Positions 41,622 through 50,816 of a stretch of 64,000 nt of DNA are shown in pieces. Within the stretch, counting starts at the first letter, position 1. Each line of letters opens with the position of its first letter. The DNA comes from an uncultured Bacilli bacterium (lineage in GTDB: Bacteria > Bacillota_I > Bacilli_A > RF39 > UBA660). Both the position numbers and the translations under genes were made by a program. Where the stretch lies: contig CAKOJQ010000003.1 of NCBI GenBank assembly GCA_934090795.1, forward strand, positions 62,001 to 126,000. The letters run 5' to 3'. The notes beneath the pieces were generated by a model. That model was not told the origin of the DNA. It made no database searches and saw only the letters and a list, made by a program, of their open reading frames with translations.

Positions 41622-44162
41622 TTATTCTCTTATATCCTTAGATTTATTCTTTAAATCAAATAATATTTTTAAAGCATCCATAGGCGTTGTATTTAAAGGA
41701 TCAATTTTATCTATTTCTTCCTTTAAAATATTTGGTTCTTTTACTGGCTCAGTAAAATCGAATGATATTTGCTTACTACCACTATCTTTACTATTTGTTT
41801 CATATTCTTTAAGCATCTTATTGGCATCGTTAATAATTTCTTTTGGTAGTCCTGCTAAATCAGCAACATGAATACCATAACTTTTATCAATTGCTCCATC
41901 TTCAATTTTATGTAAAAATACAAGCTTATTATTATCTAAAGTGGCACTAACATGAACATTTTTAATAGTAGGATATTCATCTGTTAAACTAGTTAATTCA
42001 TGATAATGAGTACTAAATAGGGTTTTACACTTAATATTTTTAGTAACATATTTTAAAATAGCTCCGGCTAAGCTCATACCATCGTAAGTAGCTGTACCTC
42101 TTCCTAATTCATCAAATAAGATTAATGATTCACTAGTTGCATTTTTAATCGCACTTCTACTTTCTTTCATTTCAACCATAAAAGTAGATTCTCCACTAAC
42201 TAAGTCATCACTAGCACCTATTCTAGTAAATATAGCATCAAAAATACATAAATTAGCATAATCAGCAGGTACAAAAGATCCTATTTGAGCCATAATAATT
42301 ATAATAGCAAGTTGTCTCATATAAGTAGATTTACCACTCATATTAGGTCCCGTTATTAAAAGTGTATTTATATTTTTATCCATGTAAATATCATTTTTAA
42401 CATACTTTCCATTAGTAACAATATTAATAACAGGATGAAAACCATTTTTGATATCAACTAACTTATCATGATTAAAGATTGGTTTAACTAACTTTTCCTT
42501 TTCTGAAACTATAGATAAAGAACATAAGGCATCAATTATACCAATCTTATTAGCTGTTTCTTTCAAAGAAATAATATCCTTTTTAATTGTTTCCTTTATT
42601 TCATTAAATAAATCATATTCAAGTTCAACAATTCTTTCTTCAGCGTTTAATATCATAGCTTCTTTTTCTTTTAATACAGGACTAATAAATCTTTCTCCAG
42701 TAGTCAAAGTTTGTTTTCTTTCCCAACCAAATTCTTCCTTAACACGAGATGCTTGTCCCTTACTTATTTCAATATAGTAACCAAAAACTTTATTATATCC
42801 AACTTTTAAATTTTGAATACCTGTTCTTGCTCTTTCTTCTTGTTCTAAAGTACTTAAAAACTCTTTACCACCACTTCTTATTTTCTTAAGTTCATCTAAT
42901 TCATTATTATATCCATCTTTAATTAAATAGCCTTCCTTAATAGATATAGGTGGTTCTTCATAGATAGCTTTATCAAGTAAGTTATATAATTCTTCATGAG
43001 TATTAATTTTAATATCAACATTCATCTTTCCTAAAATATCTTTAACTTCTGGCAATACCTTTAAACTATTTCTTATTTGAAGTGCATCCCTAGCATTAAA
43101 AGAACCACAAGTTAACTTACCACACAATCTTTCTAAATCATAAACTTCATATAAACATTTAAGTAAATCACTTCTTAAAATAAATTCTTCATTTAATTTA
43201 GTAATAATATCCAATCTCTTATTAATCTCTTCTTCATTTCTTAAAGGATTAGATACCCATAACTTTAAAGTACGCGATCCCATACTTGTTTTACATCTAT
43301 CTAAAAACCATATTAAAGAATATTCTCTTTCTTTTAATCTTAGAGTTTCAAATAATTCTAAATTTCTAATAGTATGGATATTTAAATTTAAATAATTACT
43401 ATTGTTAATAATCTTAACAGTTTCAAATAAGGATACATCTTTAAGTTCTTTAACAATTAAATAATAAAATAAATGTTTAACCCCAATAGTTACTCTTTCA
43501 TCACTAATATTATCTAGTATTTTTAATTCTTTATCATATAATTCATCACTATAATTAATATTAACACTATAACTATTTTTAAATATATTAACTATTTTTT
43601 CATTAAAATCTTTTTTTAATATTAATTCTTTAATATTTAAAGTAAGAATTTTATTAACTAAAGCATCATCATTATAATCTAAGAATTCAGCATAAATATC
43701 ACCTGTAGATATATCAGCATAAGTTAACAAATAAGCATAACTTAAATCTATTATACTTGCTAAATAATTAAAATCAAAAGAATCTAAGAAGTCTAAATCT
43801 ACTAAAGTACCTTTGGAAACTACATTTATTACTTCTCTTTTAACCATACCTTTAGTCTTTTTAGGATCTTCCATCTGTTCACAGATAGCTACTTTAAATC
43901 CTTTATTAACAGCTTTTTCTAAGTAAGGTTTAACAGCATGATGAGGCACCCCGCACATTGGAACTCTTTCTTCTAACCCAGCATTTTTACCAGTTAAAGT
44001 AAGTTCAAGTTCATGAGCACCAGCTTCAGCATCTTCAAAAAATAATTCATAAAAATCACCTATACGATAAAAAAGTAAAGTATCTTCATAATCTTTTTTG
44101 ATATCCATATATTGTTTCATCATAGGACTTAATTCTTCATAATTTACTTCATTTCTTTTCAT
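41622..44162 (-). CDS. mutS: DNA mismatch repair protein MutS
   Basis: Recognises mismatches and starts repair. Seen: mismatch-binding FYRIGDFYELFFEDA near residue 35, Walker A TGPNMSGKSTYMRQ near 605, SSTFMVEM-type region, Walker B FDELGRGTATYDG near 690, and STHYHEL near 725. About 846 residues, standard. The start is the ATG at 44160-44162, seven bases after AGGTG. The frame's upstream GTG overlaps that site. mutL is not in the window. Confidence 0.97.
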   Translation of the reverse strand: MKRNEVNYEELSPMMKQYMDIKKDYEDTLLFYRIGDFYELFFEDAEAGAHELELTLTGKNAGLEERVPMCGVPHHAVKPYLEKAVNKGFKVAICEQMEDPKKTKGMVKREVINVVSKGTLVDLDFLDSFDFNYLASIIDLSYAYLLTYADISTGDIYAEFLDYNDDALVNKILTLNIKELILKKDFNEKIVNIFKNSYSVNINYSDELYDKELKILDNISDERVTIGVKHLFYYLIVKELKDVSLFETVKIINNSNYLNLNIHTIRNLELFETLRLKEREYSLIWFLDRCKTSMGSRTLKLWVSNPLRNEEEINKRLDIITKLNEEFILRSDLLKCLYEVYDLERLCGKLTCGSFNARDALQIRNSLKVLPEVKDILGKMNVDIKINTHEELYNLLDKAIYEEPPISIKEGYLIKDGYNNELDELKKIRSGGKEFLSTLEQEERARTGIQNLKVGYNKVFGYYIEISKGQASRVKEEFGWERKQTLTTGERFISPVLKEKEAMILNAEERIVELEYDLFNEIKETIKKDIISLKETANKIGIIDALCSLSIVSEKEKLVKPIFNHDKLVDIKNGFHPVINIVTNGKYVKNDIYMDKNINTLLITGPNMSGKSTYMRQLAIIIIMAQIGSFVPADYANLCIFDAIFTRIGASDDLVSGESTFMVEMKESRSAIKNATSESLILFDELGRGTATYDGMSLAGAILKYVTKNIKCKTLFSTHYHELTSLTDEYPTIKNVHVSATLDNNKLVFLHKIEDGAIDKSYGIHVADLAGLPKEIINDANKMLKEYETNSKDSGSKQISFDFTEPVKEPNILKEEIDKIDPLNTTPMDALKILFDLKNKSKDIRE

Positions 44163-44206
44163 TTTTAACACCTAGATGTATTATAGAATATTTTAAAGAA
44201 AATAAA

Positions 44207-44228
44207 AAGAAAACTATTTAGTTTTCTT
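44207..44228 (-). terminator. Terminator of the 44245-45969 surface protein gene
   Basis: 10-bp stem AAGAAAACTA/TAGTTTTCTT with a two-base loop and TTTATTTT. Confidence 0.75.
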
Positions 44229-44244
44229 AAAATAAACTATTTTT

Positions 44245-45969
44245 TTACAAACTTAATATATATGGCTTATCTTTTTCACCAGTTCCACTTGTTATCTTGA
44301 TATCAGATTTCAAGAAAACGGCCGGAAAGACGCCGAGGGACGTATACGCGTCGTCGATATTGACAGCACCGGCCCCATTCACACTGAACACGTTAGCCAA
44401 ACTACTAGAGACAGGCGACAATGTCCAACGAAAATTAGACTTCGCTAACCAGTTATCTATCTTACATTTTCCGTTTGAATAATCATAACTTTTATTTGCT
44501 GTATCATATGTTATACCTGCTCTTAGGTTTTCATGACATTCTGCAAGTGTTGATGCATATCCATAATCACTGGCATATATTAGTCCAACCTTACCTGTCC
44601 ATTCAGCAGGGCGACTATTTTGATAGGTGATTGTTCCTCTTTCTCTATTATATTGACTTAATAAATTCAATGTATACGGGTTTGAACCAGTATAACTATT
44701 TCCTCCTATATTCCACACACTTTCACTTATCATATTTTGATAATTACTTTTTATAACTTTAGTATAATCAAATACTCCAGTTTGGCGAAATACTGGTTTA
44801 TTAGCACTTGAATCCCAATCAAAGTATGAATTATACCAATTATTCTTATTTGCAGTTAGGCCTGTATTTAAATAGTCACCATTTAATTCATTCATTAAAT
44901 CTGCTTCTGTCCAATCATTAAATCCCCAATCACTATTTCCAGTTGCATCCCATGAATATGCTCCTAATGATTCATCTCTAACTAACTTAATTTTTCTTTC
45001 TAACTTACCAGTTGAATCTTTTACATTAAATATTCCAATTATTCTCCACAGTTCTTCATCATTACCAAACTCAACATAATTTCTAGGATTACTTCCTGCG
45101 TATCTTATATTTTTATCTACGGTTGGATCGATAAACAATCCGTGTTTATTGTTACTATCTAGTTCTTGAACTTTACTTACAAATTCTACTGCATTTATTC
45201 CTTTACTTTCAAAATTAACAATTAACTTATTTGGAATACTATTTAATTTATCTATAATTATTTGCCACTCACCAGTTGCATAATTACAATTAAAACTGAC
45301 ATTACTATCTTTTAACTCAGTATTATCTTTATATGCAGTTGATACTGCATTATAAAAACATGTTGTAGGTAATTCTTTTACTTCTACTCCATCCACGTAC
45401 GCTACTATATCTATATCTTTATTAATACCTTTAACATATTTTATTTGATTTGCTAGTTCTAAGTCGTTCCATATATATCCTGCATTTAAATTAAGTTTTA
45501 TATAATAATCATTATTACTTTTATTATTTGTTAATATAGTTAAAGACTTAGTCTTGTTTGTATTAATAGTTCTACTTACTTCACTAGATTCATCTTCTTT
45601 AGTTACACTTATATCACTTGGTATATTATTACTTGTCTCTGTACAATTTTGATTATTACATAATTCATATGTAAATTCATATTTAACATCTATTTTATTT
45701 AAATTAGTTAATATTATATTAAATTGTTCTATCTTACCTGCTTGTAAATGTAATATTCTATCATTTGACGTGCCACTATTTGTTGTTATATTAAATGATA
45801 AATCATTAACCTTTATATTAGTAATCTTTTTATTTTGACTTGTTGTAAACATCGATAATGAATAACCTATTGTAAAAATAAATAACATTAACACTCCCAT
45901 TATAGTTAATATCTTTGCTTGTTTATCTTTTTTTATTAAATTAAAAAATTTGATAAGTTTAGTTTTCAT
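44245..45969 (-). CDS. Membrane-anchored surface protein with DUF6273-like C-terminus, probable variable protein
   Basis: 574 residues: basic start, membrane helix at about 18-40 (KILTIMGVLMLFIFTIGYSL), beta-rich domains, and from about 300 a C-type-lectin/DUF6273-like domain (RIIGIFNV, then NWLAKSNFRWTLSP, LGVFPAVFLKSDIKI). Such C-terminal domains with 'W-LSP ... GVxPAVxL' endings are common targets of diversity-generating retroelements. The 3' segment coding residues about 503-553 is 54% GC and codon-wise unlike the rest. AGGAG precedes the ATG. The promoter at 45994-46021 contains a G7 run. Own terminator, so monocistronic. Confidence 0.82.
   Translation of the reverse strand: MKTKLIKFFNLIKKDKQAKILTIMGVLMLFIFTIGYSLSMFTTSQNKKITNIKVNDLSFNITTNSGTSNDRILHLQAGKIEQFNIILTNLNKIDVKYEFTYELCNNQNCTETSNNIPSDISVTKEDESSEVSRTINTNKTKSLTILTNNKSNNDYYIKLNLNAGYIWNDLELANQIKYVKGINKDIDIVAYVDGVEVKELPTTCFYNAVSTAYKDNTELKDSNVSFNCNYATGEWQIIIDKLNSIPNKLIVNFESKGINAVEFVSKVQELDSNNKHGLFIDPTVDKNIRYAGSNPRNYVEFGNDEELWRIIGIFNVKDSTGKLERKIKLVRDESLGAYSWDATGNSDWGFNDWTEADLMNELNGDYLNTGLTANKNNWYNSYFDWDSSANKPVFRQTGVFDYTKVIKSNYQNMISESVWNIGGNSYTGSNPYTLNLLSQYNRERGTITYQNSRPAEWTGKVGLIYASDYGYASTLAECHENLRAGITYDTANKSYDYSNGKCKIDNWLAKSNFRWTLSPVSSSLANVFSVNGAGAVNIDDAYTSLGVFPAVFLKSDIKITSGTGEKDKPYILSL
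44311..44460 (-). other. GC-rich, adenine-poor variable-region-like segment
   Basis: 65 of 120 bases from 44311 to 44430 are G or C by hand count, in a window near 27%. On the coding strand almost all codons from TLSP to AVFL end in C, T or G (GTC, GCC, GGC, CCG, CTC, GCG) and none in A, the expected product of adenine-specific retro-mutagenesis of AAY-type template codons. The GC-rich end near 44311-44335 may be the initiation-of-mutagenic-homology site. No reverse transcriptase or template repeat is in the window. Confidence 0.6.
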
Positions 45970-45993
45970 ATTTTAAACTCCTATTCTTATCAA

Positions 45994-46021
45994 ATTATAT
46001 TACTAAATACCCCCCCGTCAA
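45994..46021 (-). promoter_or_regulatory. Promoter with a G7 run in the spacer, possibly phase-variable
   Basis: -35 TTGACG (46016-46021), 16-bp spacer that begins inside a run of seven G (46010-46016), -10 TATAAT (45994-45999). Loss or gain of a G would change the spacer to 15 or 17. It drives the variable surface protein, with RNA starting about 18 bases before the ATG. The -35 overlaps the stop of the protease gene upstream. Confidence 0.65.
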
Positions 46022-47037
46022 GCGAAATTTTGTTCTAATTTTCGGATTGCTTCATCAAAAGTACTAACACTTATTACTTTTATTTTATAATTATACTTAT
46101 CCATTAATTCTTTTACCTCATCATAGTTATCAACAGGACATATAAATATATCTGCTTTCTCCTTAACTGCTGAAGCCAGCTTATAATTTATTCCTCCAAT
46201 AGCACCAACATTTCCATCTCTATCAATTGTACCAGTTCCAACAATTTTTTTACCCTTGGTAATATCTTCACTTGTTATAGCATTATACATAGATAAACTC
46301 ATTATTAATCCTCCCGAAGGACCTGATTCACTATTTTTATTTTTAATTTCTAAATTATACTTACTACTAACATCTAATAAAGAAACAACTGATATTCCAA
46401 TATACTTTTCATTATCCTTCTCATAAATTTTAGCACTAGTTTCATATTCATTATTCTTTCTTTTGTACTTAATTTTAATTTCATCATTAATGTTCTTATT
46501 ACTCACATATTCTTTAAAAGTATTTAAATCTTTAAATAGAATATTATCATAAGAAATTATTTCATCTCCTACTTTTAAATCACTTGTATTTTCTTTAGTT
46601 AAATAATAAATATAAAATGTTTCTTTATCTAAATTAAAATCTACACCAGCTTTTTTTAGTGCTACATATTTAGCATCAGCCATTGCTTTTTGGTAATCTA
46701 ATCTATCTTGAATTTCTACATCTTCCATAGTTTCATTATCAATTACTACATCACTGTTTTTAACTAATTCCCAATTAGGCATTAATTTAGCAATTAAATA
46801 AATAGGTGCTTTTCCTTTTATAGCTGAAACATAAGCCATATTAAATGTCCCACTAGATTCATACAAATTATTTCCAGTTATTCTAGTATCAACATTAACA
46901 ATACCACCAGGCTTATAAATCATATAACCTGTGTCATAAAAACAAAAACAAACAAATATAATTAAAAAGATTAATTCTTTTAAATTAATTCCAACATACT
47001 TATTATAAAAATTTTTTAATTTATTTAATTTTTCCAT
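46018..47037 (-). CDS. PDZ and Lon-type (S16) membrane protease, SepM/YlbL-like
   Basis: Membrane-anchored serine protease. Seen: helix at about 20-37 (IFLIIFVCFCFYDTGYMIY), a PDZ domain near 125-190 (LKVGDEIISYDNILFKDLN), and the Lon proteolytic domain with ESGPSGGL (catalytic Ser, about 245) and GINYKLASAVKEK (catalytic Lys, about 291). SepM cuts a streptococcal signal peptide; most relatives have unknown substrates. The frame reaches 47067, but I take the ATG at 47035-47037: TATAAT lies ten bases before it, so the mRNA may be nearly leaderless. Divergent from ylbJ, as ylbL and ylbJ are neighbours in Bacillus. Confidence 0.9.
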   Translation of the reverse strand: MEKLNKLKNFYNKYVGINLKELIFLIIFVCFCFYDTGYMIYKPGGIVNVDTRITGNNLYESSGTFNMAYVSAIKGKAPIYLIAKLMPNWELVKNSDVVIDNETMEDVEIQDRLDYQKAMADAKYVALKKAGVDFNLDKETFYIYYLTKENTSDLKVGDEIISYDNILFKDLNTFKEYVSNKNINDEIKIKYKRKNNEYETSAKIYEKDNEKYIGISVVSLLDVSSKYNLEIKNKNSESGPSGGLIMSLSMYNAITSEDITKGKKIVGTGTIDRDGNVGAIGGINYKLASAVKEKADIFICPVDNYDEVKELMDKYNYKIKVISVSTFDEAIRKLEQNFA

Positions 47038-47069
47038 ATAATATATTATATCACTTAGCAGGAGCATAT

Positions 47070-47939
47070 ATGAAGAATATTTTTAAAACTTTACTTTGTT
47101 TATTATTTATTTTACTTATATTTACAAATCGCAATATCTTAGTTACTAGTACAATAACTTCAATAGATCTTTTTAATAAAAGTATTTTTCCAAGTATCTT
47201 TCCTATTATGATATTAAGTGATTACATAATGAGTACTAACATTATAAATTTATTATCTAATACTATAGGTATTTTATTTTCTAAAATATTTAAATGTAAT
47301 AAATGCTCAATATATCCTTTTATAATGTCTTGTATAAGCGGAACTCCAAGTAACGCTAAATATATTTATGATTTATTAAAAAATAAATGTATAACTACCA
47401 AAGAAGCTGAAAAACTTTTATCAATGTGTTTACTATATAACCCATTATTAATTATATCATTAACTAAATATTTAAATAAAAAAGATTCTATTTTATTAAT
47501 TATTTCAAATATTATTATAAATATTCTAATTGGTCTTATAAATCGTAATTATAAAATAGAAATAATAAATAAGCCAATTCCTATTAAGAAATTCAATTTA
47601 GTAACATCTATAAGTAACGCTATAAATACATTATTATCTATTTTAGGTATTATAGTACTTTTTAATATTATTAATAATTTGCTTCCCATCAAACACCCAT
47701 TAATTACGGGGATATTTGAAATTACTAATGGCATTAATCTAATTAATTATTATCCAACTAACTATAAAAATAAATTAATTTATACTAGTATATTATTAAG
47801 TTTTGGTGGTCTATCAATTATTACTCAAATAAAAAGTATTTTCAAAGAAGAAAACACTTTAAATTACACCTTATTTTATAAATCTAGAATAATTCATTTA
47901 ATTTTATTTTATATCTTAATCTTTTTTATAACACCATAA
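47070..47939 (+). CDS. ylbJ: Sporulation integral membrane protein YlbJ
   Basis: 289 residues, about eight hydrophobic segments, with the Gate-domain signature SCISGTPSNAKYIYDLL near residue 90. YlbJ is needed for spore cortex formation in Bacillus. AGGAG lies five bases before the ATG. Its 3' end overlaps by 24 bp the convergent pilin-like gene. Together with yqfC and yqfD it suggests that the organism sporulates or descends from sporulators. Confidence 0.88.
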   Translation: MKNIFKTLLCLLFILLIFTNRNILVTSTITSIDLFNKSIFPSIFPIMILSDYIMSTNIINLLSNTIGILFSKIFKCNKCSIYPFIMSCISGTPSNAKYIYDLLKNKCITTKEAEKLLSMCLLYNPLLIISLTKYLNKKDSILLIISNIIINILIGLINRNYKIEIINKPIPIKKFNLVTSISNAINTLLSILGIIVLFNIINNLLPIKHPLITGIFEITNGINLINYYPTNYKNKLIYTSILLSFGGLSIITQIKSIFKEENTLNYTLFYKSRIIHLILFYILIFFITP

Positions 47940-49442
47940 ATTATTATAGTTAGTATAACCACTATCACAACTATATTTATCAATATTATATGTATGAGAA
48001 CAAGTTGAACCGCTTAAATCCCACCAGTCATCACACTTATATCCAATAATTACTGACTTTCCAACACAGTTATTTATCCAGTTAGTTCCAGAACATGAAC
48101 ATCCTGAAGTATAATTGCAGGTTCCTTTTACTCTCATGCCATTTGGGTGATCTATTGTTTTAGCCACACATGAACATGATCCTGTATATCTAGTGCCATA
48201 CTTTGGAGTAGCTGCTTTTGTTTGTGTGATTTTTTCAGTCTTTTTCGTTATTGCTTTTACATCTATTTTACACGTATTTAGATTACCTGCAATATCTTTT
48301 ACATAGAAAGTATGTGTTCCAGCTGAAATTGCTTTTGTTTGACTATTTGATCCTGAATATGAAGAATCCCATCCAAAATATGCTACACCATTATCATCAT
48401 TATATGTTGCAACTACATTTGTATCATTTAAATCAAGCGAACATGTAGGTTTCACATTATCTATTGGAACATTCGATGTACATATACCACTATTACCTGC
48501 CTTATCATAAACTGTAAATGTACGATTTTGTTTAATTCCTACAAAAGTTTGACTTGGCATTACACAACCACTACCTACATCACTGCAAGTAACCTCAACA
48601 GTCCAACCATTCGTATAATCTCCACCAGTTACATTAGTAGTACAAGTTGGTGCAACAATATCTGCTTTAATTTTAATAATTATAACAACATCCTCATTAG
48701 GCATTGTAAAAGAAAAATTATTATTATTTTGACACAAATCATTTATACATTCAACACTTTCTAATTGATTAACAACAGAATCATAATCAAATGAAACATT
48801 AACTATATCATTAGGATAATATTTCCCATTTCCTTTTATATTTAAAGCAAGCCCATTTTCACTAATAATTTTAACTTGATATTTAACTGCTTTAGTATAT
48901 ATATAATTTATATCCAAGTCATAATTTTCACTATCATCTCTAATTGGAACATTAATTTTAATACTAAAGTCATTATCATTACCTGCTCTATTAATTTTTA
49001 TATCCAAATTCTCTTTAGGAGGAACAGATATTTCTCTAACAGTTTGCGTTTCAATAACATTACCCTTACCTCTCTTATAAGCTAAAAAATATTTATTATT
49101 ATTTTCATAATATAATATATATCCTTCATTATTTTTAGCATTATTACTATCATATAATATTTTAACACAATTAACTTTACTAGCAGTTGCTGGAACAATA
49201 TTATTACTATTATCATCAAAATCACAATTTGCTATTGGCGTACTTTCTAATCCAAAAGAATCTAAATCTTTTTGAACCTCTCTTGTAATTATCAACACTG
49301 ACACTTTATTATTATTACTATTATTTTGTCTATCATTTGCATTTTTTATTGTAATAACAATTTGAAATAAAAATACCATTACAATCGAAATTAACGCAAT
49401 ACTAACAATTATTTCAATTAACGTTAACCCTTTCTTATTCAT
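47916..49442 (-). CDS. Type IV pilin-like protein with Ig-like and cysteine-rich C-terminus
   Basis: 508 residues. Class III prepilin start MNKKGLTLIEIIVSIALISI, with the cleavage site after KKG and Glu at mature position 5. A globular N-terminal part follows to about 185, a B-repeat-like strand region (about 190-265), two bacterial Ig-like modules with paired cysteines (about 268-400, each with the CTTNVTGGDY/KPTCSLDL pattern), and a tail of about 75 residues with twelve or so cysteines. A minor-pilin-type adhesin is likely. No pilin peptidase, ATPase or platform gene is near. AGGAGG precedes the ATG, one base after ftsW ends. Confidence 0.82.
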   Translation of the reverse strand: MNKKGLTLIEIIVSIALISIVMVFLFQIVITIKNANDRQNNSNNNKVSVLIITREVQKDLDSFGLESTPIANCDFDDNSNNIVPATASKVNCVKILYDSNNAKNNEGYILYYENNNKYFLAYKRGKGNVIETQTVREISVPPKENLDIKINRAGNDNDFSIKINVPIRDDSENYDLDINYIYTKAVKYQVKIISENGLALNIKGNGKYYPNDIVNVSFDYDSVVNQLESVECINDLCQNNNNFSFTMPNEDVVIIIKIKADIVAPTCTTNVTGGDYTNGWTVEVTCSDVGSGCVMPSQTFVGIKQNRTFTVYDKAGNSGICTSNVPIDNVKPTCSLDLNDTNVVATYNDDNGVAYFGWDSSYSGSNSQTKAISAGTHTFYVKDIAGNLNTCKIDVKAITKKTEKITQTKAATPKYGTRYTGSCSCVAKTIDHPNGMRVKGTCNYTSGCSCSGTNWINNCVGKSVIIGYKCDDWWDLSGSTCSHTYNIDKYSCDSGYTNYNNLWCYKKD

Positions 49443-49443
49443 A

Positions 49444-50598
49444 TTATATCCTCCTTAAAGCCATTTCTTCTTTATTTATATTTGTCTCAATTGCTATTCT
49501 TTCATTAACAAACATTAAAAATAAAACATTCATTAAAAATGATCCACCATAAGACAAAAACGGAACAGGTACTCCAGTAAGTGGAATTAAAGCAAGAATT
49601 CCTAAAAAGTTAACAGCTAAATGAAGAAGTATATAACAAAATGTTCCATAGGCTATAATTGAGCCTCTAATTGTTGATGCTTCTTTAGATATTTTAAGTA
49701 ATCTAAATAATAATAATACATACATAAGTATAACTACTGATGCACCTAACACACCTATCTCCTCTACTATTATTGGAAATATAAAATCTGTATGTGCCTC
49801 TGGTAAATATAAATACTTTTGAGTAGAATTACCAAGTCCCTTACCAAACAAACCACCATTAGATATGGCAATAAATCCATTACAAACTTGATAACCTGTT
49901 TTTTCAGTATATCTTGTACAAGGAGATTTAAAATTCAAACGATCTGCTTGTTCTTTAGTTAACAAATTACCAGATAACGCAACAAATATAACTAAAAAAC
50001 ATACAGCAATAACACCAGAAATTTTAAGTAAGTTATATACTTTAGTTTTAATTGGCAAATAAAGAATTAATAATCCAAAGATACCAGCTATAATTATAGC
50101 AGTTCCTAAATCAGGTTGAATTGCAACAAATCCTATTCCAATAGCACTTAAAATTATAGGAAGCATCACCTTCTTATTATCATAATTTTTTGTTTGAATT
50201 AGTTTTTCAAAATAAACACCAAAATACAAAATCATTGCTGATTTAAAAAACTCACTAGGTTGAATTCTAATAGGTCCCACCTGAAACCATGACTTAGCAC
50301 TATTGGTAATTGTTCCATAAGGAAATATTAACGCTAAAATAATTAAAAAAAGAAAAAAATAACCTTTAGCTAATATTTTATATTTACTAGTTGGAATTCT
50401 TAAAACTAAAAATATCCCAACAAACCACATTACAATTGCAATAAAAGCTTGACGCTTAAAAAAATATGTTTCTTCTACTTTATTATAAAGCACTGCTGAA
50501 ATTGAAGATGCACTAAAAACCATTACTAAACCAAATATAGTAAAGATTAATATAATAAGTAAAAGTTTTTTATCTAATTTTTTAAATAACTTTTTCAT
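49444..50598 (-). CDS. ftsW: FtsW/RodA/SpoVE-family peptidoglycan polymerase
   Basis: SEDS glycosyltransferase that polymerises lipid II. 384 residues, about ten membrane segments. Seen: GLVMVFSASS near residue 23, QPSEFFKSAMIL near 113, QPDLGTAIII near 160, GNSTQKYLYLPEAHTDFIF near 255 and VPFLSYGGSFLMNVL near 345. The extracellular loop with two cysteines (CTRYTEKTGYQVC) is unusual. FtsW versus RodA or SpoVE cannot be settled from this context. AGGTG precedes the ATG. Confidence 0.93.
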   Translation of the reverse strand: MKKLFKKLDKKLLLIILIFTIFGLVMVFSASSISAVLYNKVEETYFFKRQAFIAIVMWFVGIFLVLRIPTSKYKILAKGYFFLFLIILALIFPYGTITNSAKSWFQVGPIRIQPSEFFKSAMILYFGVYFEKLIQTKNYDNKKVMLPIILSAIGIGFVAIQPDLGTAIIIAGIFGLLILYLPIKTKVYNLLKISGVIAVCFLVIFVALSGNLLTKEQADRLNFKSPCTRYTEKTGYQVCNGFIAISNGGLFGKGLGNSTQKYLYLPEAHTDFIFPIIVEEIGVLGASVVILMYVLLLFRLLKISKEASTIRGSIIAYGTFCYILLHLAVNFLGILALIPLTGVPVPFLSYGGSFLMNVLFLMFVNERIAIETNINKEEMALRRI

Positions 50599-50632
50599 CT
50601 AGCACCTACTATAATAATTTTACCACAAAAAA

Positions 50633-50652
50633 ACTTGTAAATAAACCCAAGT
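50633..50652 (-). terminator. Weak terminator-like hairpin before ftsW
   Basis: ACTTG/CAAGT stem with a ten-base loop and T7 on the minus strand. Confidence 0.45.
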
Positions 50653-50676
50653 GTTTAATAAATATTTGTTGTTATT

Positions 50677-50736
50677 TTATTTAATTTCCTCTTCTTCTAA
50701 TATTTCAGGTAAATCATCTTTAAAAACTTCCATCAT
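50677..50736 (-). CDS. Possible 19-residue peptide between smc and ftsW
   Basis: MMEVFKDDLPEILEEEEIK, strongly acidic, between the smc terminator and the hairpin before ftsW. Only a weak GAGAG site precedes it. It may be a small gene or a chance frame. Confidence 0.3.
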   Translation of the reverse strand: MMEVFKDDLPEILEEEEIK

Positions 50737-50788
50737 CACTGTCTCTCAATTAAATGATATTATATAATAAACAAAATAATTTATAAAA

Positions 50789-50814
50789 AAACTTGTAATA
50801 TTTCATACAAGTTT
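50789..50814 (-). terminator. Terminator of the rnc-smc operon
   Basis: Perfect 9-bp stem AAACTTGTA/TACAAGTTT with an eight-base loop and continuing T-run, directly after the smc stop. Confidence 0.85.
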
Positions 50815-50816
50815 AA

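Noticed and set aside
44311..44460. Horizontally transferred insert
   Set aside because: The GC-rich part is only about 150 bp, in frame inside one domain, and keeps the domain's conserved residues. Targeted mutagenesis fits better than transfer.
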